A stretch of 64,000 nt of DNA, taken from Ricinus communis. Taxonomy: Eukaryota > Streptophyta > Magnoliopsida > Malpighiales > Euphorbiaceae. A program made the translations under genes and the position numbers. The notes below the pieces were generated by a model, which saw nothing but the letters and a program-made list of their open reading frames with translations, made no database searches and was not told where the DNA came from. The DNA is taken from assembly GCF_019578655.1 (NCBI RefSeq), contig NC_063257.1:19096001-19160000 (forward strand). The letters are read 5' to 3'. This document shows, in pieces, positions 21,764-32,676 of the stretch; position 1 is the stretch's first letter, and each line of letters starts with the position of its first letter.

Positions 21764-23130
21764 TGATAAGCATCATACTACACATGTTTTCATGCCCGAT
21801 TGTTTACATTTTTATGCATGATTATCCCGTTTTATGCTAGAATCACCTGTCTTTTGTTTCCTTTCTCGTTTCAGGTCATTTTCGAAGGACACCATCAATA
21901 TTCGAGGGAAATACGTGTGATTACAGACCAAAATCCATCAAATTGGGTGAGAACTAGCACCCCGAGGGTTGAGCACGGCTGGACTCAAGAGGCTATCCCC
22001 AATTGTGCCATTTCGACTTGGGCACGGCTTGGAAGGAGTCGGACCTGATAGACTCCGTGGTCAATCATCACGACTGGACTCGGCCATGCTGAATCAACTA
22101 TATGGGCAATTTTGAGTTCTTTTGGAGAGGAGACGATTTTTGGACTCAATTCCAAGACACACACTTAATCAATTATTTCCTATACCTCAATTGTAGACCT
22201 TGAGAGATCAAAATTCATCAATTGAAGGAGGGATTTCACTTGTTCCAACATCGAATTGAAGATCAAGACAAACTTTGGGAGCATTCAAGAGGCAACTAGG
22301 GTTTGAGATTTCGAATTTGCAATTTTAGGGTTTCTCATTCAGCTTGAAAGGGAAGGGTGTACATGCCTTTAATTTGTTTTTCCTTGTTTTGTTCCCTAAT
22401 TGCTTTAACCATGAACATGAGTAGCTAGATCTTTTGAATCCATTAGGGTTCACCTTTGTTGATGGATTATGCTTAATTGTTAGTTTTTATAATTGTCATT
22501 CTTGCAATCTTCTTGCTATTCAGTAATAAAAGTTTGATTCAGTTAATTTGAGACATTGGATTAATTGTTTATTAGGTTGTTTCTTGACATTGAGAAATGC
22601 TTGTTACAACTTGACATTGAATAGTAAGAACTGGTAGTTAACACTTAGAGATAAGGTTGATTTACTCGCCGGATTAAGAACTAATAACTCTTAATAGTTT
22701 TAAATCATACTTAATGCTAATCTGTAGTAATCCGATAGGAAGAGATTCCATTATGTTAGTGCAGGTTTAGAAATCCGGTAAGCTCGAGAGAGGAACCGGG
22801 ATTCAATTTAGGATTTAGGCACGGGTAAGCAAGATCGTCAATCCATAAAATCCATCTTTAGAATTCCATCACTTAGGCTCCCTTTTGGGTTTGTTTCTCT
22901 CTTTGCAATTGTCTTTTAATTGTCCGTTGTTCTTCATTTACTTATTTGCACTCATAACCATTAGCTGGTACGTTAGAACTTTCACACCCTATTTCAGACT
23001 AGATAACATAGTAAACAGTAGTAACTCTAAGTTCACCCGATCTCCAAGGATACGACCTTGATACTCACTAGTGCTAGGCTGCATTGGTAGGTTCACTGCC
23101 TTAGGTGTAGGTTGCATAAAGAGCCCATCA
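21764..23130 (+). repeat. B2 3' LTR (1367 bp)
   Basis: Partner of 15486-16992 with the same termini. The GC-rich block is shorter. It is followed directly by GAGCC, the right target-site copy. Confidence 0.9.
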
Positions 23131-23135
23131 GAGCC

Positions 23136-23890
23136 CTGATGGCATTAGAAATTCCAGCAACAAAAGGAATCTAAATTCATCTAGGAGTCATTATCTGATT
23201 CAAATTACAAGTCAATGATCTTATCCAAGACATTTGGGCTAAGGACACATAATTAGATTGAAGTTCAATTTAGTTTATTGGGCTTGAATGAATCTAATTT
23301 GGCTTAAAGAGACTAAAGAAGCTGAATTGGAGCGTGTGAAGACTTTGGGCATACCTTGGCTTATGTTGTGAGGCCCATCTACATGACTTATATAAATTAG
23401 GATTTTATAGCTTATGTTGGGCAGCCACACATGTATTTTAACCTAATTAGTACTTTGTTTAAGTTATCTATTTTAGCTAGGAAGGTTATCTTTATCCTAG
23501 ATGAGATGTAAATCCTTATTAGTTAAGATTTAGGGTTTTGTGAGCCCTATATAATGCTAGTATGAATCTTGATATAGGGAATTAAGTTAAAGTTGAATGA
23601 TAATTGGTATTTTTACCTTAAAGATTGTTTGCTTTGTCTTTGTGTTCTTATGTAGAATGCATGGTTAAGAAACATTCAATATATTGATCATTTTCTTATG
23701 GAGTGTTTCAAAATTGGGACTTAGGAACAAGTTTTCTAAATTCTAATTCTTAATCATCTTTCTAAGTAATCTGTTTTCTAACCTTTCTTAGAGGTTGAAC
23801 CGAATTGATTCTTGGGGTTTTGATGTTAATGTGTCGGGAGTCCGCATTGCAAAAAGAGTTCTCAAGCTTATTCATGGAGGTTCCATATCA
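23136..23890 (+). repeat. N2 5' LTR, remainder
   Basis: Continues the LTR after B2 and ends GGTTCCATATCA. TATA-like CCCTATATAATG lies at 23546-23557. It aligns with N1 14260-15059 and N3 63300-64000. Confidence 0.85.
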
Positions 23891-23892
23891 TT

Positions 23893-23904
23893 TGATATCA
23901 GAGC
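23893..23904 (+). promoter_or_regulatory. N2 primer-binding site, initiator-tRNA-Met type
   Basis: TGATATCAGAGC differs at one base from TGGTATCAGAGC. It lies two bases after the LTR end, as in A1 and A3. Confidence 0.85.
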
Positions 23905-24287
23905 TTTGGCTCTAGATCAAGTTTTATCCTTTCATATTTTCATTATTCAATTCTGATTACTTATGTTTCTTTATTCTTTCTTTTAATTCGATACTTATTA
24001 TTGTTCTTTGTTTGTCTTTTATTTTGAATTTGTTTTCTATCAAATTGGATTCGACCTTTGTTAGTTTTTAAAAAAAGAAATAAGAAAATATTCATTTGGG
24101 TGAATTAATGTTGTCCTTTTTTGTATATTCATTTATTAAGATAGTAATTCATCATTACATTTTGTTCTTATATGTTTTATTGTGTTTAGGTTTAATCTTG
24201 TTAATTAAGTCTAGTTTTTTCTTCTTCTTGTAGTGTCATTTATTTTGATTTGTTTTGAGTGTTAGACAAGCCAGTTGTGTGTGAGAG
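23905..24287 (+). other. N2 leader
   Basis: T-rich leader without coding signal, much shorter than the leader-plus-gag of group A. Gag is missing. Confidence 0.6.
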
Positions 24288-25185
24288 ATGTATTATCAAT
24301 ACGAGGATTTTCATGAGCAACAAAGGGACAACTTGTTTCATACAAGATGTCATGTACAAGGTAAGACATGCCATGTCATTATTGATAATGGTAATTATAC
24401 AGACATTGCTAGCACTTTAATGGTAGAAAATTAGGATTGAATCTCATTCCACATCCAAAACCTTATAAGTTATTATGGTTAAACAATTATAGTGAGATAA
24501 AAGTGAATAAACAAGTTATTGTGGCTTTCAGTATTGGGAGGTATTCAGATGAAGTGCTATGTGATGTAGGGCCAATGCATGCTAGCCATATCTTGCTTGG
24601 TATTCTATGGCAGTTTGATAGAAGGATTATCCATTATGGGTTCCTTAATAGGTACTCTTTTGTAAAAGGTGGGAGAAAAGTCACACTTACACTACTTTCA
24701 GCAAAAGAAGTGTATGAAGACCAATGCAAAATGGAAAAGTGAGAGTAAAGGCTGAAAAGAATGAGATAGAAAATAAAAAGAGTGCTTTAGAGAGTGAAAA
24801 TAAAAAGAGTGTTTTGGACAGTGAAAACAAAAAGATTGATGACTTAGAGGAGTTACAATGCTCTATCAAAGTCAACGAAGATTCTAAAGGCATGATAAAG
24901 CAAGATGGTGAAAAAGATAATAATTTGCAACTTTTGGGCAAAACCGAAGATGAAGAGATCATTATTAAAGAAGAAGCAAAGGTTAAGCTAGTGAAGAATG
25001 AAGATGTTTTGCGTGATGCCATTGAGCCAATTGAACATGTTGATTTTATTGGCATTAAAAGTATTATTTGTTCTAAAGTTCCTCTAACAACTTTTGTGAA
25101 AGATTTGTAGGTTGATAATGAGATAGTATTGTTCTTGAAAATTATATGTTTGCTTCTTTTACAATATTCGGGCAAGATTCAAGGA
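24288..25185 (+). pseudogene. N2 retropepsin-like protein with charged repeat region
   Basis: From the ATG at 24288 the frame gives MYYQYEDFHEQQRDNLFHTR and a protease-like start with IIDNGNYTDIAS; in group A the equivalent is IIDGGSCTN, so the active-site loop is altered. After a one-base loss near 24430 the frame 24437-24742 gives the protease body (HASHILLGILWQFDRR). After another shift near 24740 the frame to about 25110 gives a Lys/Glu-rich segment with the motif ESENKKS/DSENKK, then an acidic segment and GIKSIICSKVPLTTFV. The gene then meets the polypurine tract. The same layout in N1 shows that loss of gag, RT and integrase predates both copies. Function unknown; dead here. Confidence 0.7.
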
Positions 25186-25196
25186 TGAATCTTTTC

Positions 25197-25210
25197 AAAG
25201 AAAGGGGAAA
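25197..25210 (+). promoter_or_regulatory. N2 polypurine tract
   Basis: AAAGAAAGGGGAAA immediately before the 3' LTR start TAATACAAACC. Confidence 0.75.
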
Positions 25211-25873
25211 TAATACAAACCAAACTAGCACAACGAATCCTGCTCCAATAAAAAGTCTTGATGATGCAAATCCTACTAGCTCAAGGATCTTAATATAATA
25301 AGGAGTCCTGACTCCACTAGAAATTCTAATCCAGCAAGGAGTCTTGATGGTAGTAGGAGTCCCAACAACGAAAGGAATCCTAATTCAACTAGGAGTCCTA
25401 ATCCGACTCAAATTACAAGTCAATAAGCTTATCCAAGACATTTGGGCTAAGGACACATAATTGGATTTAAGTTTAAGGTTCATTAATCTAATTCAGTTTA
25501 TTGGGCTTGGATGAATCTAATTAGGCTTAAAAAGACCAAAGAAGATGAATTGGAGCATATGAACAGTTTGGACCTAGCTTGGCTTATGTTGTGAGGCCCA
25601 TCTACATGACTTATGTAAATTAGGATTTTATGGCTTATTTTGGGTGGCCCCACATGTATTTTAACTTAATTAGGACTTTGTTTAAGTCACCTATTTTAGT
25701 TAGGAAGGTTATCTTTATCCTAGATGAGATGTAAATCCTATTAGTTAAGATTTAGGATTTTTTGAGCCCTATGTAATGCTAGTACGAATTTTGATGTAGG
25801 AGATTAAGTTAAAGTTGAAGGATAATTCATATTTTTACCTTAAAGCTTGTTTTCTTTGTCTTTGTCTTCTTGT
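25211..25873 (+). repeat. N2 3' LTR, first part
   Basis: Aligned with 15352 on. Interrupted after CTTGT (25869-25873) by a solo LTR, and resumes at 26714. Confidence 0.85.
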
Positions 25874-26708
25874 TGATGTGAATCCAAGTTCAAAGCTTAA
25901 AGAGATCCAAGATCCATTAATAGTACAAGAAGGCCCAATCACAAGGTCCAAATCCAAGAAGCTTCAACAAGCCATATTGGGTTTAATTAGGGACATTTGG
26001 AAAGCCTAAGAACTTCAACCCAATAAGGCATCCATGGAGGCCCAAGGAATAATATTTAACTTGTTTTCATGTTAATAACAATTAGGGTTACATGTAGCCA
26101 CCATACAAGTTAATGTGGTAATTAATACCAAGTAATGGCTATCAATGTGGGTAGTGGTTATTAAGAGCCACCATATACAAGTTAATGGGGTAATCAATAC
26201 TAAGTAATGGCTATTAGTGTGGATAGTGGTTACTAAGGCCATTTAAGAGTAAAAGTAATCCTATGTGTGTGAGTCTATTTTAGTAGTGTGTGCATGGACT
26301 TGTACTCTATATAAACAAGTCCTTTTCTCTTTCTTTGAGAGCATGATCGAATTTGATATATGAAATTTTGTTTGAGTTTTATTGTGAGGAATTTTGTCTT
26401 TAATTTCTTGCTTGAACTTTGCGACTTATCAAGCTTTATTCTAGCTTGTGGTGTCAAAATCTAAATCTTTATTTTTCTTGTTATTTATCAAACTTTCTTG
26501 TTTGTGGCATAAGAGGAAATTCAAAGTCTATCTTAGTATCTTTATCCTTGTTGGTAAAGGGGTTAAGTAGCATCCATCTTCTAACTTCAATCTTTGAACG
26601 ATCCGAATTTGTGGATTAAATTGGTAATTTCTAGTTTTCTTCTAATTCAACTTATCATAGTATTTTTGCTATTGGGGTGTTAATTGATGAAACCTACAAT
26701 TTCCATCA
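25874..26708 (+). mobile_element. Solo group-A-type LTR inside N2 3' LTR
   Basis: Starts TGATGTGAATCC, ends TTCCATCA, 835 bases, flanked by perfect CTTGT duplications (25869-25873 and 26709-26713). An early segment translates to GPITRSKSKKLQQAILGLI, the basic tail motif of group A pol. TATA-like TCTATATAAAC lies near 26307. An internal near-duplicate of about 70 bases lies at about 26090-26240. It lacks the hexapeptide repeat seen in A3. A single LTR with duplications indicates recombination between the two LTRs of a former full element. Confidence 0.9.
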
Positions 26709-26713
26709 CTTGT

Positions 26714-26953
26714 GTAGAAGGCATGCTTAAGAAACATTCAACTAGACTGATCATCTTCTTATGGAGTGTTTCGAAATTAGGATTTAGGAACAAGTTTTCT
26801 AAATTCTAATTCTTGATCATCTTTCTAAGTAATCTGTTTTCTAACCTTTCTTAAGGGTTGAACTGAACTGGTTCTTGGGATTTTTATGTTAACGTGTCGA
26901 GGGTTCGCAATTCGAAAGGGGTTCTCAAGCTTATTCATTGAGGTTCCATATCA
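26714..26953 (+). repeat. N2 3' LTR, remainder
   Basis: Continues GTAGAAGGCATGC... as in the other N LTRs and ends GGTTCCATATCA. CAGTC (26954-26958) is the presumed right target-site copy. Confidence 0.85.
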
Positions 26954-26958
26954 CAGTC

Positions 26959-27290
26959 TAGCTTGGAACTAGTATTCACTCCTCATCATCTCCACTCTCT
27001 CTCTTGTGAAGGATTGTTGATAGGAGATTCCAACTTTGACACTTATGTGGATTACCATTAGAGGCTGGTCATTTTAGTAGGTTTAAAGTGCATCAATCAT
27101 GCAGATTTAACAAAGCAGAAAGCACTCCTTAGAATAGGCTGGAAACGCCCTTTGTAAGCCTTCTCCATCTTTTGCTTGTTTTTATGTGCTATGACTATCT
27201 AAATCAATAAGATCCTTGGTGGAAATTAAGAAAAATTTTAAATTTCTTCTGTTGCACCTTTACTTATGTTTTAAATTCCAATTCCTAACA
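26959..27290 (+). repeat. Ty1/copia 5' LTR, 3' part
   Basis: Begins TAGCTTGGAACTAG and ends ATTCCTAACA. It aligns over its whole length with 30530-30870. The copia primer site follows. Confidence 0.8.
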
Positions 27291-27291
27291 A

Positions 27292-27304
27292 TTATATCAG
27301 AGCC
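27292..27304 (+). promoter_or_regulatory. Copia primer-binding site, initiator-tRNA-Met type
   Basis: TTATATCAGAGCC directly after the LTR; two differences from TGGTATCAGAGCC. Confidence 0.75.
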
Positions 27305-30043
27305 TCCATTGATTAATTTAGTCATAATAGTTACATAATAATTAATTGATTATAAGGATGCAAATCTAGAATTTCTAGGCGGTTTTAGAGTTTCCATTGG
27401 TTGGCATAGCTATACTTCAAATATTTAGGTGATTCTTATTGCATATGAACTATAATTGATAAAAATTTATGATATGGAGATTTTTAGAATTTTCGGATCT
27501 CGTTTGATTAGGGTTTGGGTGTTCAAAAAACTATGCCATCTGCATAAACAACTTTTAATGTGATCAACAACATCTAATCTTTTATCAAATTTGGATGGGA
27601 AAATTAATTGAAATAATTTCATGGGTAATTGTTACAGGAATTTTTAAATGTTCAAAATTCGTTCAAAACAATTTGGAATTGGATTCTTGATGATCAAAGC
27701 AAAACTATGCACAAACTACACATTCTAAGGCTTTCGCATGTGTATGTGTATATGGAATTTGATTGGATTTGATTTGATTTTGGGCAGCGATGAATATGAT
27801 TTAGAAGAGGAATAATGAATCTCTAGATTTCTGAAAATTTAAGGTTTGATCTTCATGAACACCATATATACACACAATATACAAATCAAGTGTTGATTTG
27901 ATGAGTTATATGCATAGTATGAGTTGCTTGTTGGAATTTGACACATGTGTGGTTCTTGATCTAATGGCAAGCCTTTTGAGGAAGAACATCAAATATAGAT
28001 CATGCATAAGATGAGTTCTTGAAGCAATCTTGAAGGTTGATTTGAATCTTGATCATGTTTCTTGCATAGTTGCTTTGTTTCTTAATGATTGCCATGTGAA
28101 TCTTCATTATCTTGAATTGTTTGATAGAAAATTTCATTTTCTTGATGCTAGATCTTGATGAAATCAATTAATTCTGGAATTAATGTGATTAATTAGCCTT
28201 GTTAGGTCTTTAAATCTTGTTAAATAAGAAGTGTCCTTGTTTGTAGGGATTTCTAAATGAAGTATCCTAGTTGGCATGTGACTTCTTGTCTTAAGACATA
28301 TCCTAGTTGTCTTAGGATTATAATTACTTGTCCTAATATGTTTAGTAGATTAATTAAAAGGTTTTCTTTAATTAATACAAGTACTATAAATATTTTCGGA
28401 CAAGGACTTTTAATATTAGAATCCTAGTTGGACTAGGAAGTTGTCTAGATTAAGACAAGAGTTTGACTGTTGTCCTAAAATTTAGACATGGCCAAAAATT
28501 TAAGGAATTAGAGGAGAATTTTATTTTGTAAATTTGATTTGATTAAAGAAAGTTTCTTATTAATTTTTGTTAACCTAGGACTTAGGTCTTAATTAAGACA
28601 TAGTTTGACTTTATGTCTTAATGTTTAACTTTATGTTATAAAATTAAAATTAAGGATATTTTAAAGGGAATTAGTTATTAATTAAATCTGATTTAATTAA
28701 TTTTAATTCTTTACAAATTTCTTCAAGATTAAATTTTGGTGTCCTAATATGACTAGAATTAGTAAAGTTTGTTTGGTCAAAGGTTAACTTTATGTCCTAT
28801 TTTTTTTGTTTTGGCCGAAAATTATACTCTAAAATATGGAGAATTTTTTTAATATGATTTAATTATTTTAAATTTTCACACTCCGGTTAGCCCTAGTTGC
28901 TTGCAATGATTAAATAATTTGAATTTATGCTATCTTGATTCTTTTATATGCTTTATCTACTATGATTATATTTGGCATGATGGATGGTTATGAACTATAA
29001 AGAGTAATATGATTGTGTTGAATGTTTTGATTTGGTATTTTTGAAATAAGGATTACATTTCTTCCCTTTCTCTAAATTTCTATAGGTTGTAAAATTCTTT
29101 TCTCATCTAACTCCCCTTGAATGCAACTCAAGGTTTCTTTAACTCTTATGTAAATATTATATATAGTTTTAGATTAGTTAGATAGAATTTTATTTTGTAA
29201 TCCGGGTGGAGATATGGCACTAAATGGAGATGAAGGGGGATATTGCTTCAAGACATGGAGATTATGAAGGCAATACCTAAGTTTTTACCATCTAGTTATC
29301 TTTGATGGCTTGAGATAACTAGTTTAAAAATTCCATAATCATCCATAGTAGTTTGGCATTCTTAACTTATATTATATATGTGATGTATGATATATGCATG
29401 ATCATGCCAAAGCATGAAACCTTTACATTTGATATTTGTATGTTCATACCAAAGCATGAGACCTTAATCACTACTTTTTAACAAATTCCTTATTCAATAT
29501 TACGTCACATATTAAGGACATGATTAAGTTGCCTTCCATAATTAAAATATGAATGAAAACTTTATTCATAGGCTAATTTGTTAGGCATACCCAAGGTTAC
29601 CTATTAGCTTAGCATGTTCTTTATTTTAATTGATGGGTCTTACTTAACTATCTTATATAATTTGGATGGGCTTACTCATGATTATATGAAGGTAGAGGCA
29701 TGAATTAGGTGAAACATATATGATGTTTGGAACATCATAAAATATGTTTAGATAAACGCCATTGTCACCTAATTGATCTAGAAGTTGTATAGAGATATAA
29801 TTAACAAATAATTATCTATCTAATTTATTTTAATATGGTTTATTGGGCATACTCAAGGTCATATTAAAATAGATGGGATTATAGCTCGCTAGGATAGCTA
29901 AATTGTTAGCATCCCAAAATAAGGGCTATTAATTTGTATAAAAAATAGTGGGAGTTAAGTAATTGGTTGCAAGACCTTTACTGGTTACTTGTATAAACTA
30001 ACTTATATTCGTTTATCTTTATATTGGAAGGTTGTAAGAAAAG
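27305..30043 (+). other. Copia internal leader, no coding sequence recognised
   Basis: About 2.7 kb of AT-rich DNA between primer site and gag. I see no domain or long ORF. Two near-copies of CCAAAGCATGA lie at about 29406 and 29448. The length is unusual for a copia leader, and an unrecognised old insertion cannot be excluded. Confidence 0.55.
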
Positions 30044-30480
30044 ATGAGTGGTAATTTATCTTTGCATAATATCCTTGACACCAACAAGCTTACTAGGATG
30101 AACTTTCTTGATTGGCATTGCAATGTGAGAATTGTTCTCAAACAAGAGAAGAAGCTTTATGTGCTAGACACACCTGCATTGCATCCCCCTGTCGAAAATG
30201 CACCCGAGGAGGTGGTCTAAGAGTATAAAAAGTGTCAAGAAGAGAATGACCAAGTTGTTTATGTGATTTTAGGAAGTATGATTTTCAAACTACAAAGACA
30301 ACATGAAAATCTGGATGCTCAAATTATCATCTTAATTTGAAGGAAATGTTTGATGAGTAATCAAGGATTGAAAGGTATGAGACCTCAAAGGAATTGTTCC
30401 GATGCAAGATGGCCAAAGGTGCATCTATGAATGCACATGGGCTAAAGATGCTTGGATCTATTGAACATCTAGGGCGTTTT
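30044..30480 (+). pseudogene. Ty1/copia gag, truncated and broken
   Basis: ATG at 30044 begins MSGNLSLHNILDTNKL, followed by NFLDWHCNVRIVLKQEKKLY. This is the N-terminal pattern of plant copia gag (UBN2-type). An in-frame TAA at 30218 and later shifts break it. The sequence continues as gag-like (EYKKCQEENDQV, RYETSKELF-type, IEHLGRFGF) to about 30480 and then stops abruptly. No zinc knuckle, protease, integrase or RT follows before the 3' LTR, so nearly all of pol is deleted. Confidence 0.8.
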
Positions 30481-30493
30481 GGTTTTATTAATA

Positions 30494-30870
30494 TGTTAAA
30501 GACTGTTTAGATTAATTAAGATTTAACCGAGCTTGGAACTAGCATTCATTCCTCATCATCTCCACTCTCTCTCTTATGAAGGATTGTTCATAGGATATTC
30601 GAAGCTTGTATGAATTACCATTAGAGGCTGGTCATTTAAGTAGCTTTCAAGTGCATAAATCACCCTTGAAGAATCAAGAATCAAGAATCAATAAAGCAAG
30701 AAGCACTCCTTGTAATAGGGGGCACACACCTTTTGTAAGCCTTTTCCATCTTTTGCTTGTTTTTGTGTGTTATGACTATCTAAATCAATGAGATCCTTGA
30801 TGGGAATTAAGAAAAATTTTAAATTGCTTCCATTGCACCTTTAATTATGTTTTAATTTCAATTCCCAATA
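30494..30870 (+). repeat. Copia 3' LTR (5' end uncertain)
   Basis: Aligns with 26959-27290 from 30530 on, and with 15327-15346 just before that. It ends AATTCCCAATA where the partner has AATTCCTAACA. TGTTAAAG at 30494 is a possible LTR start, but the 5' LTR does not match there, so a deletion may have removed the true start. Confidence 0.7.
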
Positions 30871-32540
30871 GTATATGCATCCCAAAAATCAAAATGCACG
30901 CATTCCGCATGGATTTCAAGAAGTCAACATGATTTCTCCCTTATGCACATGGAGTTGCATCCCATCCTGCTTGATCATCAAGTAACAAACCCAATTCCAC
31001 TGGTCAAGCTTGACAATTGTGTTCCCATGAATCCATGCACCAATCCCTATGTCATCAGCAGTCCTCGTCCCTCGATTCTCATCATTCACTCTTTCCTCTA
31101 AAAGATTCATCTGCAATCATTTGGAGAATGATATCAATACCATATCAACCAATTTTCTTTCTTCGCATTTGTCCAAGCATTGGATCGGTGCCTATGATTG
31201 TCGGTTGCATACGCTTTCACTCGACATTTGTGTTTATGCTTGCCAAAGAATATCAAACCATCATACTAGATAGAGATTTGAAAGAGACACGAATAAAATG
31301 ATTATGTACGTAGGATTTCAGATCCGATAAGGAAAGAAATCACAAGTTCTTTGTTCACTTCCATATGGCTAAGCGTAACTACCAAATCAAATTGATTTAA
31401 ACACAAGTGTTGACAAAGAACCAAAAGAAAGGAAGGATGTGAGCGATAATTCTATATTCGCTAGCGTGAGTCTTGATAAGTTCGCAAAGTTCTTGAAAGA
31501 ACCCGTAACATGATTTTCCAGAAGGTAGAAAACTGAAATAATATACTCACTAGCCTGAAGTATTTAGTTGCATGTGGCTTTTATAGTGTGAAAGTCCTTA
31601 TTCTATAAGAAGAATAAACTAGAATCCAAATATGAATAAATAAAGATCAATAAACAAAAATCAAATCAAGAACTAGAGAGGAGTTGACCGGTCAACAACT
31701 CTGGTAGTCGTAAATTTTAGGAGCTAGCTTAACGAAAATAAGGGGAAATTCGCGTGGCCTACCTACTGGGTACAAATTAAATTATTATATTTGTCCCAAA
31801 CATCAAAATGCGTGCATTCCCGCTTGGATTAATCGAAAGCAACATGATTTCTCCCTCATGCACATGGATTTATGTCTCTTCCTTCTTGATCATGTAGCCA
31901 CACCCCTATGCCACCGATCAAGCTTGTCAATTGTGTTCCTATGATTTCTTATGATAATCCTTGTGCCATCAAGAGTCCTTGTGCCTAGAGGAACAAGAAA
32001 TGATTGAGACCCGAATGGTGGAAATCTCAAATCAGAATATTAGGATGTTCCTCGACTCTCGGTGTTCCCTCATTCCTCTAAAAGAATCATCTGTGATTAT
32101 TCAGAGAATGATATCAATACTCGATCAACTAATTTTCTTCTTCACATTTTTCTAAGCATTACACTGGTGCCTATAATCATTGTTTCCATGCGCTTTCACT
32201 CAATACTCGTGATTATGCTCACCAAATAACACCAAACCATCATAATAGATATAGATTACAAATACACGCAGAAAAGAAACGAATAAAATGAGAAAATAGG
32301 TAGGATTTTGGATCCAATAAGGAATAAATTACAAGTTCTTTATTCTCTTCCATATGGCTAAGCATAAGGATCAAATCGAATTGATTTAAACACAAGGGTA
32401 GACAAAGAACACAAAAAGAAAACAAAGAACATGAGCAATAAGTCTATGTTCGCTAGCCTGAGTCTTCATAATTCTGCAAAGTTCTTGAAGGAACCCATAA
32501 CTTTATTTGCCATAAGATAGAAAACTGAAATGATTTGTTG
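30871..32540 (-). repeat. LTR-like tandem units, minus orientation
   Basis: Two consecutive units repeat with a spacing of about 0.9-1.0 kb: the sequence at 30886 on recurs at 31793 on. Reading the minus strand, each unit has a pol-end remnant and purine tract (GGAAAGAG/GAATGAGGG types, around 31085-31115 and 32060-32090), then an LTR-like body with a TATA-type CTATAAAA (near 31580). The same units occur in plus orientation at 49461-56305. No open gene. Confidence 0.75.
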
Positions 32541-32676
32541 GGACACATATAATGAAGTAATTTAGGTCAGAATGTTATTATGTAAGCCCACATGAACTTT
32601 TTCCTGTTTTCGTTAAGCTAGCTCATAAAATTTAGGACTACAAAACTTGTTTACCAGTTAACTCCTCTCTGGTTCT
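32541..32676 (+). repeat. LTR-like unit fragment, plus orientation
   Basis: At about 32540 the array switches strand. 32541-32676 matches the plus-orientation body (for example 53660-53795) and ends CTCTCTGGTTCT, where A3 begins. Confidence 0.75.

Larger units (their letters stand above)
15486..23130 (+). mobile_element. B2: Athila-like element with gag and protease only
   Basis: LTRs 15486-16992 and 21764-23130 both start TGATAAGCATC and end CCCATCA. Perfect 5-bp duplications GAGCC flank it (15481-15485 and 23131-23135), and removing it restores the N2 LTR. It has a tRNA-Asp type primer site, gag and an aspartic protease, then about 2 kb of non-coding DNA. No RT, RNase H or integrase is present, so it would need another Athila element such as B3 to move. 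Confidence 0.9.
15352..26953 (+). mobile_element. N2: non-autonomous Ty3/gypsy element carrying only a protease-like gene
   Basis: The 5' LTR (15352-15485 continued at 23136-23890) contains element B2. The 3' LTR (25211-25873 continued at 26714-26953) contains a solo A-type LTR. The internal region has an iMet-type primer site and one broken gene with a retropepsin-like domain, and no gag zinc knuckle, RT or integrase. Flanks are CAACC (15347-15351) and CAGTC (26954-26958), an imperfect 5-bp duplication. The paralogous unfilled copia LTR site is at about 30524-30535. Confidence 0.8.

Noticed and set aside
30871..32540. Host gene with exons in the repeated minus units
   Set aside because: No long ORFs or splice pattern; the same units recur in both orientations with LTR-like features.
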